A stretch of 64,000 nt of DNA from Phalacrocorax aristotelis. Lineage: Eukaryota > Chordata > Aves > Suliformes > Phalacrocoracidae. A program made the position numbers and the translations under genes. The stretch covers positions 59,380,205 to 59,444,204 of the forward strand of contig NC_134311.1 of assembly GCF_949628215.1 (NCBI RefSeq), in the 5' to 3' direction. Every line of letters begins with the position of its first letter. Position 1 is the first letter of the stretch. Below the pieces are notes generated by a model. The model was not told where the DNA came from. It did not search any database and saw only the letters and a list, made by a program, of their open reading frames with translations. Below, piece by piece: positions 38,376 through 48,842 of this stretch.

Positions 38376-38872
38376 TGTTGTGGTTTAGCCGGCAGCTCAG
38401 CCCCACGCATCACTCGCTCACTCCCTACCGGTAGATGGGGGAGAGAATCAGAAGGGTAATGCTTGTGGGTTGGGATAAGAACAGTTTAATAATTAAAATT
38501 AAAAAAAAAAAAAACAAAAAATGCGATAGAAAGGAGAACAATGAAAGGCACGAAACCTGGGCGTTTCGCTGGGGGCAGGGAGAAAGGAGGGGGGAGAGGG
38601 ATGAACCGCTGAAACAAACCGCGGACGACGCAGCCACTCACCACCCGCCGACCCGACCCGACCCCGAGCCGCAACTGCCCCCCCTTAATATACTGGCCAT
38701 GGTGTCACATGGGAGGGAATGAACCTGCCATTGGCCAGTCGGGGTCAGCCGCCCCCCCCATGGCACCAACCCTCCCAGTCCCCCACCTATGGGGCAGAGG
38801 GTGGGAAGCTGGAAAGATAGCCGACCCCCCACGGTGAGGAGAATTAACCCCTTCTCAGCCAAAACCAGCACA
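38376..38872 (-). mobile_element. 5' LTR of nested provirus (element c), LTR B
   Basis: About 497 bp, minus orientation, from TGTTGTGGTTTAGCC to ...CCAGCACA. Same family as LTR A and next to the primer binding site, so it is the 5' LTR. Outside it at 38873 lies RT coding of the older element b. The flanks, read on the minus strand, are CCAGT before the LTR B start and CTAAT after the LTR A end; they differ by two transitions and may be a decayed 5-bp target duplication. Confidence 0.9.
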
Positions 38873-39428
38873 ACTGGCGATATGGGACTATTAAAGTGTG
38901 AGCGTGTCTTACTGATGGCTTACTGATGACTTGGCTCTCCAGTCGGTGAATAAGCTCATGGATGGGAATCAGGGAGTCTCGGTTGGTGTGATATTGCCGC
39001 CAATGCACTGTTGTGGTGGCAATCGGCACCTGTTGTTCTTTGACCCTCAGCAACCCCACAACAGAAGGGTGCTTGGAGAGACAGGGCAAGGTAGACAGCT
39101 GTTCAGTTTCCTCCACCTCCAAGGCAGCTACACTAAAAGCCCACCTGTACCCTTTTGGGTCCTTGAAATACCCTCTCCTGAGGCAGTCTATGCCAAGGAT
39201 GCACAGAGCCTCTGGGCCAGTCACAATGGGGTGCCTTTGCCACTCATTCCCAGTTAGGCTCACTTCAGCCTCCAATACAGTTAGCTCTTGGGATCCCCCT
39301 GTCACTCCAGCAATGCTGATGGGTTCTGCCCCTATATAGTTTGATGGCATTAAGGTGCACTGTGCGCTGGTGTCCACTAAAGCTTTATACTCCTGTGGGT
39401 CGGACATGCCAGGCCATCGGATCCACAC
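38873..39428 (-). pseudogene. retroviral protease and RT N-terminus (element b, right piece)
   Basis: A minus-strand frame encodes an aspartic protease with the active-site stretch ALVDTSAQCTL (the usual DTGA is DTSA here) and the ILG-D signature (CILGIDCLRRG). It then runs into the linker and N-terminal fingers of RT, where it is cut by LTR B. The RT catalytic YxDD region is not present anywhere in this element. The Gly-to-Ser change next to the catalytic Asp, together with the truncation, makes it non-functional. Confidence 0.85.
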
Positions 39429-40440
39429 AGTCCAGTATGCCTGGTTATCCCTTTCCTCTACCTGGCTGGAGGCAGGGCCCCTCTAGTCCTGATCATAGTA
39501 TTTGTCACTCACTTCCTGCAAAGATGAATCACAAGTGTTTCTGTTAAGCTCAGAAATAAAATCAGCACTCCTGCTCCTTTGTCTGGGGACCTGCTCACTG
39601 GAAACTGGAGCAGCAGCTTTCCTAGAGAAACCCCCCTGAGTGATTTTTTTCCTTGCAGTTCATGTACCCATGCTTCTAGGGTTGAGGTAGGTATTCCATC
39701 CCACTTCTTCATGTCCTCTCCATGGTCACGCAGGTAAAACCACAGGGTGCCAGTCCTGTGTATCCTTTCTCTTGAGCAAAGGGATGCTTAGTCCTAATGG
39801 CTGAGATACTGGTCTGTACTGGTGGGGAGTAGGACAGATCTTCTTCGAGTTGCTGGACCTCTTGGGACAGTTACTCCACAGCAGAGACGAGGGAGGAGAA
39901 GAAATTTGCTTTATAATCCCGGTGTTTATCAATCACCTCCATCATTGTTGGTGCCTCATCACCTTTCCAGGACATCACTGCCAATGAGTTTGCATACGAG
40001 GATGGTGCGCTCCGTACAAACTTCCGAAACATGGGTTGTGTGCACTGGGCTTCATCTGGATCTTTTGATGCCTGTTGATCGTCTAGGTCACGATAAATCA
40101 CTTCAACCATGGCTAGTTCCCTCAGGTACTGGATGCCTTTCTCCATGGTCATCCATTTCCCTAGGCGAAATACAATATCTTCTTTGAAGGGACACCTTTC
40201 TCTCACACCTGACAGGAGTTGCCTCCAGAGGCTGAGGGCTTGTGGTCCTTTTCCAATTGCTTTGTCAATGCCCCCTTCCCTAAAGAGGGATCCCAGTTAT
40301 TTGGCTTCCTTCCCCTCTAATTCCAGAATACTGGCCACATTATCCCCGCATCGGAGCAGCCAGCTAATGTGCTCACCTGAACAATGGCCAAAATCTTGTT
40401 GTATATCCTGCAACTCATCAAAGATAGGGATCAGGTAGTT
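39429..40440 (-). pseudogene. retroviral gag capsid/C-terminal remnant (element b)
   Basis: Minus-strand coding for a capsid-like region (about 40440-39871) with motifs such as ERCPFKEDIVFRLGKW and KFVRSAPSSYANSL. It is open apart from a TAA near 40300. Two further frames (39932-39726 and 39712-39509) continue toward the protease with frame changes. No intact CCHC zinc knuckle was recognised. At least two frameshifts and one stop break the gene. Confidence 0.75.
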
Positions 40441-40841
40441 TCCATTTCTTGTACAAGTTCTTCCTCTTCCTCCTCCTCTTCTTGTGATGCCCCTGCTTCT
40501 TCATAATCTCTTTCTAAACAAGGTGACTTTCTGTATTTGTTCTTGTGGGAGGGGGGCAACTGATACTGGGACAGGTTGGTCCTCTGATTTAGCTGCAACG
40601 CTTTCCTTGCCTTTGTCTTTTTAGATCCAGAGGCCTTCTTTTCCCCTTGGGGGTACAGAATAATGTTAAATAGGGCTCGATAGGCATGGACCAGGCCCCA
40701 GCACGTTGCAGTGATTTGTATCTCTCTGGAATTGCCAGGGTGACAACATACTTCCTCCAAATATTCTACTAATTTTTCAGGACTCTGCACTTGTTCAGGG
40801 TGAAGTCCCACAACACTGGGGGTGCCCACCCTTTTAGGCAT
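40431..40841 (-). pseudogene. retroviral gag middle region with acidic tract (element b)
   Basis: A minus-strand frame with a Lys-rich stretch (GSKKTKARKAL) followed by a run of eight Glu, ending at a stop where the capsid frame begins one register away. It probably represents the linker between the Gag N-terminus and capsid. The frameshift at about 40435 separates it from capsid. Confidence 0.65.
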
Positions 40842-41357
40842 TTGCCCATACTATCCCACATACCCTGCCATGCATAGCTATCGAACCTTAGGGCAGATCT
40901 CTGGATGATATTGTTAAATTGCTTATTAACCTTAGACAGAACTGAAACTGTCTGCCAAAGCAATACCAACAGATGTATCTTAACTACCCAAGGAAGTTCA
41001 AGATACTGAAAAGTTGTTGTAATGAAGGAGACATCATATAAGATGGTAGCTAAGGTGCCATTCTGTATTTCCTCCATAAAAAAACCTCTCAGACAAGGAG
41101 GTATAATTGCTAATTGCCTCCATGAGGTGGTAGCTGAAGTACAGTAATGGCTTCCATGCAAGACCCAAATAACTGATAATGCTCAAGGCCAGTGCTGTAA
41201 TAACAAATCTCCTAGGCAAAATATCTCTAATCACTGCCGAGCACAGCAAACTACAAAAAGCAACAGCAAGTTTTAATGTGTACTTTACAATCAGCATGGC
41301 ATAGACTGGACAAACTAATACTGAGAACAAATGAATCAATGCTGTGACCAGCAACTG
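40769..41357 (-). pseudogene. 5'-proximal hydrophobic reading frame and gag N-terminus (element b)
   Basis: Immediately after the primer binding site a minus-strand frame opens at 41357 (first ATG near 41297). It encodes about three strongly hydrophobic segments, for example FVITALALSIISYLGLAW, before stopping at 41034. A second frame (41161-40769) overlaps it and continues into gag-like sequence with WVVKIHLLVLLWQ. The two are probably one original reading frame split by a frameshift. A membrane-spanning start is unusual for Gag, which is normally myristoylated or basic. It could be a leader peptide, a separate membrane protein, or an artefact of AT-rich decay. Confidence 0.5.
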
Positions 41358-41378
41358 TTATTATCTCAAACCCTTTGT

Positions 41379-41396
41379 GCCCCACCTTGGGTGCCA
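41379..41396 (-). other. tRNA-Lys-type primer binding site of element b
   Basis: Eighteen nucleotides on the minus strand match the complement of the tRNA-Lys(1,2) 3' end with two mismatches, 10 nt from LTR C. It confirms that LTR C is the 5' LTR and that elements b and c used the same primer type. Confidence 0.7.
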
Positions 41397-41406
41397 AAAA
41401 AAGGAC

Positions 41407-41985
41407 TGTTGTGATTCAGCCTCAGTCGGCAACTAAACACCATGCAGCTGCTTGCTCACTCCCCCCACCCCTGTGAGATGGGAGAGAGAATCGGAAGAGC
41501 AAAAGCATAAAAAAACCCCTTGTGGGTTGAGATAAGAACAGTTTAAAAATTACAGTAAAATAATAATTATAATAATAATGATTATGATAATATTAACAAT
41601 AATGATAATATAATAAAAAGGAAAAGGAAAAAAGGGAAAGAACCAGAAACACAAATGATACAACCGCCCACCACCCGTTGACCGACGCTGCTGGTCCCCG
41701 AGCCACGATTGCTGCCTCCCTCCCCCGGCCAGCTCCCCCCAGTTAACATACTGGGCATGACATTACATGATATGGAATATCCCTTTGGCCAGTTTGAATC
41801 CGCTCTCTTAGCTGTGCCCCCTCCCCTCCTGGCTTTCTGTGCACCCAGCAGAGCATGGGATGCTAGACATGTCCTTGACTAGTGTAAGCACTACCCAGCA
41901 ACAACCAAAACATCAGTGTATCAATGTTGTTTTCATACTAAGTCCAAAGCACAGCACTATGCCAGCTGCAGTGAAGGCTTATAGG
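41407..41985 (-). mobile_element. 5' LTR of element b, truncated (LTR C)
   Basis: Minus orientation, beginning TGTTGTGATTCAGCC and sharing blocks with the solo LTR at 48275-48837 (GTGGGTTGAGATAAG, the ATATGGAATATCCCTTTGG-like stretch, TGTTTTCA). It belongs to a different subfamily from LTR A/B. It contains an AT-rich AATAAT microsatellite at about 41550-41615. Homology fades near 41985, before the expected CAGCACA terminus, so its U3 end is lost or diverged. Confidence 0.8.
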
Positions 41986-42179
41986 AATGAAACTACTTTC
42001 TTTAACTTTTTAAGTGTTTTACCTAATTACAGGCTAAAATTACATTCCCTGAAGTTTCTTGGCACCCTCACATGACAATGTTTGAGTGTTTGGTGTTTCA
42101 ATAACTGAAGGAGGTTTGAGAACAAATTAATTTCCTTCAAGAAATACATTGATTGTTTGGGATTTTCTCTGTCCACATG

Positions 42180-42429
42180 TGTAGGGGAATAGACAGGGAT
42201 CGGCGACTGGAAGATCACGGGATGTGACGGAAAGATAGACTCCTCCCCATAGGAGTGGCAGGAACAGGAAGCGCAAGAGCTATATAAGCATGTGACGCAG
42301 CTAAATAAATGGACATTTTGTATCCATCATATTGATGTCTGTGCATCACTGTCCCCAGGGTGGGTAGAGCCCTGTGTCCCGGAGATATGCGGCCCAAGAT
42401 AAGTTCTCCCATAGAAGCGTACAGCTACA
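42180..42429 (+). mobile_element. compact solo LTR, copy 1 (family D)
   Basis: A 250-bp element from TGTAGGGGAATAG to ...CAGCTACA, flanked by a perfect 6-bp target-site duplication CACATG (42174-42179 and 42430-42435). It has a TATA box (TATATAAG at 42281) and a poly(A) signal (AATAAA, 42304-42309) only about 20 nt apart, so U3 is about 100 bp. It is nearly identical to copy 2 at 45352. The 6-bp duplication fits a betaretrovirus-like (ERVK) integrase. Confidence 0.9.
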
Positions 42430-42435
42430 CACATG

Positions 42436-43883
42436 TGACAGAAAATTCAGTTTCTAATCATATTTTTTCCTTCTGTCAGCCTCCAGCCTGGAAAATTTCA
42501 GCACTGTCAACAGTTTCAACTTCCTGTTATAAAATGTTGAAACAAAGCTCAGTTTTGAGATTTTTTTTTTTTTTGAGTCAGAATAGTTTGCTGTTCTGAA
42601 AAGACTCTGATTTGGGTCTGATTGTAACCCTCATTCCCATTGCAACCTACATCTTGGCACAGCAGGGCTCCGGGCTACCAAATTTACAAAGCTTGTCAGT
42701 GTTTCTTGGCTTCCTCTGTCCCCTTGTGAGCGGAGTTCCCCAATTCCCAAGTCTGACTAGTTCGTCAGCTACAATGCCATGGACCAGCTCCTGGACTGGC
42801 TTTGAAGGGCAGTCCCACCTTAGCTGGACAAAGGCAAATAGTCTGGCTGCAGCCCTCTGCACAGGGATGATCCTTTACGAGTGCACGAGACCAGCACCTG
42901 ATCAGACAAACTTGGGTAACTGTTTCTGAGTGTCCTTATAAACCATTGATCCTGGTAAAAAATAGTGGGCAAAAATGTTAATAAATAAATGAAATCCATG
43001 TGCTCTGAGTTTGCCTAAATTTCATAATTTTCCTGAGACTGAGTCCAGCAAGTCCAGCTGTCTCAGGAAACCAGTATGCCTAGATGTACCACTGAAGAGC
43101 ACTTCTGCTTAGGTGTGTAGTGACAGACTTATTTTAAGCACCTAGGTTTGGAAAATTTGGAATTCTCGTAATCTTTTTATCCTGTCCCGACTCATCACTG
43201 ACAGCTGCGTTGCAGGAATGATGGACAAACTGGGAAAATCCAATTTACAAGCCCTTAGACCTTGATTTCAAAGGATTCATAAACCAAGAATAATGACCAA
43301 TTATGAGGTACTGTAGCTTTCATATATACTGTCATTCTTTTTCACTGGCCATTTTTTTTTTTCCACCAGCCAGCCTCCTATTTCTAAAATAACTCAGAAA
43401 AATGCTGAAGCAAGTCAACAAGGGGAAAGTATTCTGCAGTAATCTGGTAACTCTTTTCTCTTTCTTTTGTCGGGAGAAAATTCCTTTGCCATAGTACATC
43501 GTTGATTTTATCTAAGCAAGATCCACCCTCAACTCCCCCTTTTATTTTGAGATTGTTTGAAGGATTTCTAAATCTTCTTTTATAAAGCTTCTCTTTTTGG
43601 AGGGGGGCTGGAGCACCAAATCAGGGTAAAGATGACGTTAAATTGCCTCTTTTAACTGTTGGACAGGTGCAGCCCGTGTCCATAGACTGCAAGCCAGTTA
43701 TGCAGGAACATCTGGTCTGCAGTCCTGTAAAAGCCTGAGACTAGCACTGGTGCCTATGGAGTAATAAAGCTGGCAAACAATCACATGCTATGGAAGAGGA
43801 AGATAATAGTTGGAAATTTGTTTCTCATCCAGGTTGTAGTTTGGTACTGAAGAATTATTCCACTATTACAAATGATTCATTGA
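42436..43883. other. non-coding spacer between solo LTRs
   Basis: No gene or recognisable repeat. The frame at 42612-42929 has no family motif. A poly-T run lies near 43352-43361. Confidence 0.45.
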
Positions 43884-43888
43884 GAGGC

Positions 43889-44374
43889 TGTGCTGGTTTT
43901 GGCTGAGAAGGGGTTAATTCTCCTCACCGTGGGGGGTCGGCTACCTTTCCAGCTTCCCACCCTCTGCCCCATAGGTGGGGGACTGGGAGGGTTGGTGCCA
44001 TGGGGGGGGGCGGCTGACCCCGACTGGCCAATGGCAGGTTCATTCCCTACCATGTGACACCATGGCCAGTGTATTGGGGGGGGCAGTTGCGGCTGTGGAG
44101 CGGTGTCGGGTCGGTGGGCAGTGAGCGGCTGCGGCGCGTGCAGTTTGTTTCAGCGGTTCATTCCCCTCCGCCCCCTTCCTTCCCCCCCACCCTGGGGTTT
44201 CGTGCCTCTTGTTGTTGTCCTTTACATTGCATTTCTGTTGTTGTTTCTTTTAAATTTAATTATTAAACTGTTCTTATCCCAACCCACGAGCGTTACCCTT
44301 CTGATTCTCTCCCCCATCTACTGGTGGGGGAGTGAGCAGCTGTGTGGGGCTGAGCTGCTGGCTAAACCACGACA
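43889..44374 (+). mobile_element. solo LTR of the A/B family (LTR F)
   Basis: A plus-strand copy, TGTGCTGGTTTTGGC ... CACGACA, about 486 bp, flanked by a 5-bp duplication GAGGC (43884-43888 and 44375-44379). It contains the ATTAAACTGTTCTTATCCC U5 block shared with LTR A and B. There is no internal retroviral sequence, so it is a solo LTR formed by LTR-LTR recombination. Confidence 0.92.
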
Positions 44375-44679
44375 GAGGCAAAATTATTAATTCATTTCCT
44401 TAGAGCCAAGGTTTTCTTGTTTTCCTGAGAAATGCAAAAATCCCTCACAAAGCAAATTTGTTTAGTCAGCAATGACTGGCCTGACCTAGTGTTTGTGGTA
44501 ATGTTTAAGTAGTGACTGGCCTAGGTGACCTTCACAGGTCCTTCCTTAATGTTTCTATGGTATTCTGCTATACCACTGTTTTAGAAGGAATTTACTACAT
44601 CTCTTCAAAGGAAGTCAGTCAGTCATCTTCCCTGCACAATCCCAGCTGTCTTCCACTTATAAATGATGTTGTACTTTTT

Positions 44680-46300
44680 CATAGGATCATAGCATAGTTT
44701 AGGTTGGAAGGGACTTTTAAAGATCATCTAGTCCAGCCCCCCACTGCAAGGAGCAGGGACATTGTCAACCAGACTAGGTTGCTCAAAGCCCTGTCCAGCC
44801 TGACATGGAATATTTCCAGGGATGGGGTATCTACCACTTCTCTGGGTAACATGTGCCAGTGTTTCACCACCCTCATCATAAAAAAGTTTTTCTTTATATC
44901 TCATCTGAATCTACCCTCTTTTAGTTTAAACCTGTTACCCCTTGTTCTATTGCAACAGGCACTGCTAAAAAGTTTGTCCCCATCTTTCTTACCTCTTTAA
45001 TTACAGAACAGCTTCAAAAAGGTCTCCCCAGAGCCATCTCTTCTCCAGGCTGAACAACCCCAACTCTCTCAGCCTGTCCTCACAGGAGAGGTGCTCCAGC
45101 CCTCGGATCATTTGTGTGGCCTTCTCTGGACCCACTCCAATGGGTCCATGTCTCTCCTGTGCTGAGGGCTCCAGAGCTGGACGCAGCACTGCAGGTGGGG
45201 TCTCATTCTTTTGATGCAGCCCAGGACACAGTTGGCTTTCTGGGCTGCAAGCGCACATTGCCAGCTCATGTCCAGCTTTTCATCCACCAGTATCCCCAAG
45301 TCCTTCTCCACAGGGCTTCTCTCAATCCCTTCATCCCCCAGCCTCTGTTGCTTAGGGGAATAGACAGGGATCGGCGACCGGAAGATCACGGGATGTGACG
45401 GAAAGATAGACTCCTCCCCATAGGAGTGGCAGGAACAGGAAGCGCAAGAGCTATATAAGCGTGTGACGCAGTTAAATAAATGGACATTTTGTATCCATCA
45501 TATTGATGTCTGTGCATCACTGTCCCCAGGGTGGGTAGAGCCCTGTGTCCCGGAGATACGCGGCCCAAGATAAGTTCTCCCATAGAAGCGTACAGCATGT
45601 TGATAGCTGGGGTTGACCTGACCCAGGTGCAGGACCTTGCGCTTGGCCTTGTTGAACCTCCTGAGATTCAAATGAGTCAATTTCTGGAGCTTGTCCAGGT
45701 CCCTCTGGATGGCATCCCACCCCTCAGGTGTGTCAACTGCAGCACTCAGCTTGGTGTCATCTGCAAATTTGCTGAGAGTGCACTCAATCCTACTGTCTAT
45801 GTTATCGATGAAGATATTAGACAGTATTGGTTTACATTCCAGTATGGACCCGTGAGGGACACCATTTGTCATGGATCTCCATCTGGCCATTTAACAGTTG
45901 ACCACTACCTTCTGGATGTGACCATCCAGCCAATTTAGAGAAAAGGATGTTGTGGGGGACTGTGTCAAAGGCCTTATAGAAGTCCAGATAGATGACATCA
46001 GTAGCTCTTCTCCTGTCCACTGATGTAGTCACTCCATCTCAGAAGGCCATTAGGTTGGTCAGGCAGGACTTGCCCTTGGTGAAGCCATGCTGGCTGTCTC
46101 AGTCACCTCCCTGTCCTCCACATGCCTTAGCATAGCTTCTAGGAGAATCTGTTCCATGATCTTCCCCAGGCACAGATGTGAGGCTGACAGGTTGGCAGTT
46201 CCCAGGGTCCTCCTTTCTACCCTTTTTAAAAATGGGTGCAGTGTTTCCCCTTTTTCCAGTCCCCAGGGACTTCACATGACTTCCATGACTTTCCTGCTGG
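44680..46300 (-). mobile_element. CR1 LINE, 5'-truncated, minus strand, with RT remnant
   Basis: Begins at its 3' terminus (CATAGGATCATAGCATAG, then GGTTGGAAGGGACTTTTA) and continues with typical CR1 3' UTR and C-terminal coding. Upstream it encodes the RT core: SKFADDTKL (the FADD catalytic box) within 45498-45890 and YLDFYKAFDTVPHNIL within 45832-46032. Multiple stops and frame changes make it non-functional. It is interrupted by a solo LTR at 45352-45597. Its 5' limit is uncertain and homology fades near 46300. Confidence 0.88.
45352..45597 (+). mobile_element. compact solo LTR, copy 2 (family D), inside CR1
   Basis: About 246 bp and about 98% identical by eye to the copy at 42180. Most differences are C/T or G/A at CpG sites. 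It is flanked by near-matching TGTTGC and TGTTGA (45346-45351 and 45598-45603), consistent with a 6-bp target duplication with one change. It interrupts the CR1, with CR1 sequence resuming on both sides. Confidence 0.9.
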
Positions 46301-48269
46301 TACCAAGGATCTTGCTTACACAAAGCACTTGGCGCAATTTTGCAACCTCCCTTCTGTGGTTATACTGCACTTACTAAGGCAATTTTACCGGTTCCTTAAT
46401 GTCAGTTTCATCTTCCCCCTCAAATAGCTCTTCCCTTTTATATGTATTTATCCATTCAATGTACTTACAAACATCAGTCCCCTTTTTCCTCTCAGCCTTC
46501 AGCCTAGCAGATTGAGTGATTCAGCCTCATTTAGTCCTACCTGCATGCCAGTGGCCTTTCATTGTACCTTTCCTTGAGTTAATGTTCACATTCATGACAA
46601 TACTCTAGATAGAATTCAAGAAGTGCTGCAGCCAATGGCTGTTACAATGACACCAATAATTCTCTCAGGAAATATATTTCCTATTGTATCCTAAGAAAGC
46701 ATTTGCTTTGTTTCATGGCTGTGTTATGCTGATAGTATAATAGAAAGTCTGGCATCAGCTAACATGCCTTTGTCATTTCCAAATGATCTTTTGTAAGCTT
46801 ATAGGAGTTGTTCTAGGCATGTATTACATTTACATTATTTTGTGTCTTGTATGGATTCATTTAATCAGTCTCTGTTACCCCGGGCCTTGATGTCATGTAG
46901 TAATTTCTGCATGATATTTCAATATTCCTGCATTGATAACGGCTCCTAATATTATCATCTGTACTTTTCATTAGCAGATCTATGCTCTCAGCTGAGGTCT
47001 ATAATGACCTTGTATTTTATAGTTGTTCTCACTCATTTCCTACTCAGTATTTCTTGCTAACACTTTGCTCGACACCTTTTTTCATATCACTTCTAATATA
47101 TCTCTTTCTCCCTTCTATTTGGAAATAGATTATCTTTATGTCCCTCTGCTGGTGGGCTACCAGCTGTTCAGATGTGCCCTCCAGGCAACTTCCAATGATG
47201 GAAATAGAGCTAACAGAAGAGGAGAAAAGTTGAGAAAGCAAGCAGCAGCCTTCCTTTCCCTTCCTTTATTCAAATAACAGCCAAGCAAGAAGTGCTAAAA
47301 AGTCAGAATTAACTCTGTGGTCACACACTTGTGTATGCTTAGAGGCCTGTTTGGGGACCAAAAAGAAAGAATGACAGAAGAAGTGACACTGGTGAGCGGC
47401 TGTTCTGTTTTCCCTGCTTATCTACTGTACCCCTTTCCTCCAACACTCATCTTAAGCTACACAGTCACAAGCTGCTTAAGATGGGAACACCTTCTACTGT
47501 TAGTGCCTGTGTTTATGTATTTATTTAGCAAGGTCTTGAGAGCTCTTTTCTGAAGATACCAGAAGGCAAATTTAAAGAGATCTCTCTCCTTTTCCCACCC
47601 CTCAGTTTTTGGAAAAAACTTCCTTAGAGTAGGTTGCAGTATATACTGCAGCCACAGAGCACTTGGAGCAGGAAACCTGCTTTGGTTCTGGTTTCATTCT
47701 GAAATACTTATAAACATCTTGTTGGGAAAATTCACATTATAAATTTAAAAATGCACAGTCTATCCTCCTTAAAAATGAAGTGTAGGTTCTTCTTTATTAG
47801 GATGGGATCTTTTGCTGCAGGGAGACTGATGATAACTCCCATTACTTTGGTTCTATAGAAAGGGAACCTCACTGGTTTCAGTGGAGCTGTTACTGAGTTA
47901 CATGAAGGTAATGACATGAAAGTCAGTTCTATAAATTTCAGACATTACCAATGAGTTACCATGTTAAATAGTTCAATAAAGGAACACTGAACACGGGTGC
48001 TATTAGACTTCTGTAGGGGATGCCTCTGTGAACCATGCCTAGTGCTATTCTATCAAATATATATCAATAGTGGAGGTCTCCTCTCCCTGCTGCCCTGGAA
48101 GGAGGGGAGAGAACTGAGTGCAGCCCACGGCCAGATAGGCAAGGCTGTCTGGGAGCCTCTCTGACCCTTACAAAGCTAGACCAGACTCACCGTACCCTCA
48201 CTGAGCTTCTGCCACCTTGGAAGCACTGCTTACTGCTTCCCCAGCTGCAGGACAGCAGAGGGAGCTTAC
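46301..48269. other. non-coding spacer
   Basis: AT-rich sequence without a recognised gene, RNA or repeat family. The frames at 47023-47277 and 47317-47553 carry no known motif. Confidence 0.45.
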
Positions 48270-48274
48270 AAGGG

Positions 48275-48837
48275 TGCATGTTTTAACCCCAGCCAGCACC
48301 TAAGCCCCACACAGCCATTTGTTCACTCCCCACTGGTGGGATGGGGGAGAGAATTGGAAGGGTACAAGTGAGAAAACTCACGGGCTGAGTTAAAGACACT
48401 TTAATAGGTAAAGCAAAAGCCATGTGCGCAAGCAAAGCAAAAGGCAGTTGTTAAGCCATCTCCAGGAAAGCAGGGCTCTATCATGCATAATGGTTACTTG
48501 GGAAGAGAAACACCATCACTCTGAACATCACTCCCTTCCTTCTTCTTCCCCCAGCTCTATATGCTGAGCATGACTTAATATGGTATGGGATATTCCTTTG
48601 GTGAATTGGGGTCAGCTGTCCTGGCTGTGCCCCCTCCCAGCTTCTTGTGCACCCCCAGTGTGCTTGCTGGTGGGGTGGTGTGAGAAGCAGAAAAGGCCTT
48701 GACCCTGTGTAAGCCCTGCTCAGTGGTAACTAAACCATCCCTCTGTTATCAACATTGTTTTCAGCAGAAATGCAAAACACACAGCCATACTATGTACTGT
48801 GAAGATAATTAACTGTATCCCAGCCAAAATCAGCACA
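48275..48837 (-). mobile_element. solo LTR (LTR H), same group as LTR C
   Basis: Minus orientation, about 563 bp, from TGCATGTTTTAACCCC to ...CAAAATCAGCACA, flanked by a 5-bp duplication AAGGG (48270-48274 and 48838-48842). It has the GGGCTGAGTTAAAGACACTT block and the AAGCAAAGCAAAAGGC U5/R stretch. It resembles LTR C in order of blocks but is diverged. No internal region is attached. Confidence 0.85.
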
Positions 48838-48842
48838 AAGGG

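Noticed and set aside
38351..41396. tRNA-Lys-like 18-mers as tRNA genes
   Set aside because: They match only the tRNA 3' end and sit beside LTRs, so they are primer binding sites.
41550..41615. AATAAT tract as a separate mobile-element tail
   Set aside because: It lies inside LTR C with LTR sequence on both sides, so it is a microsatellite expansion within the LTR.
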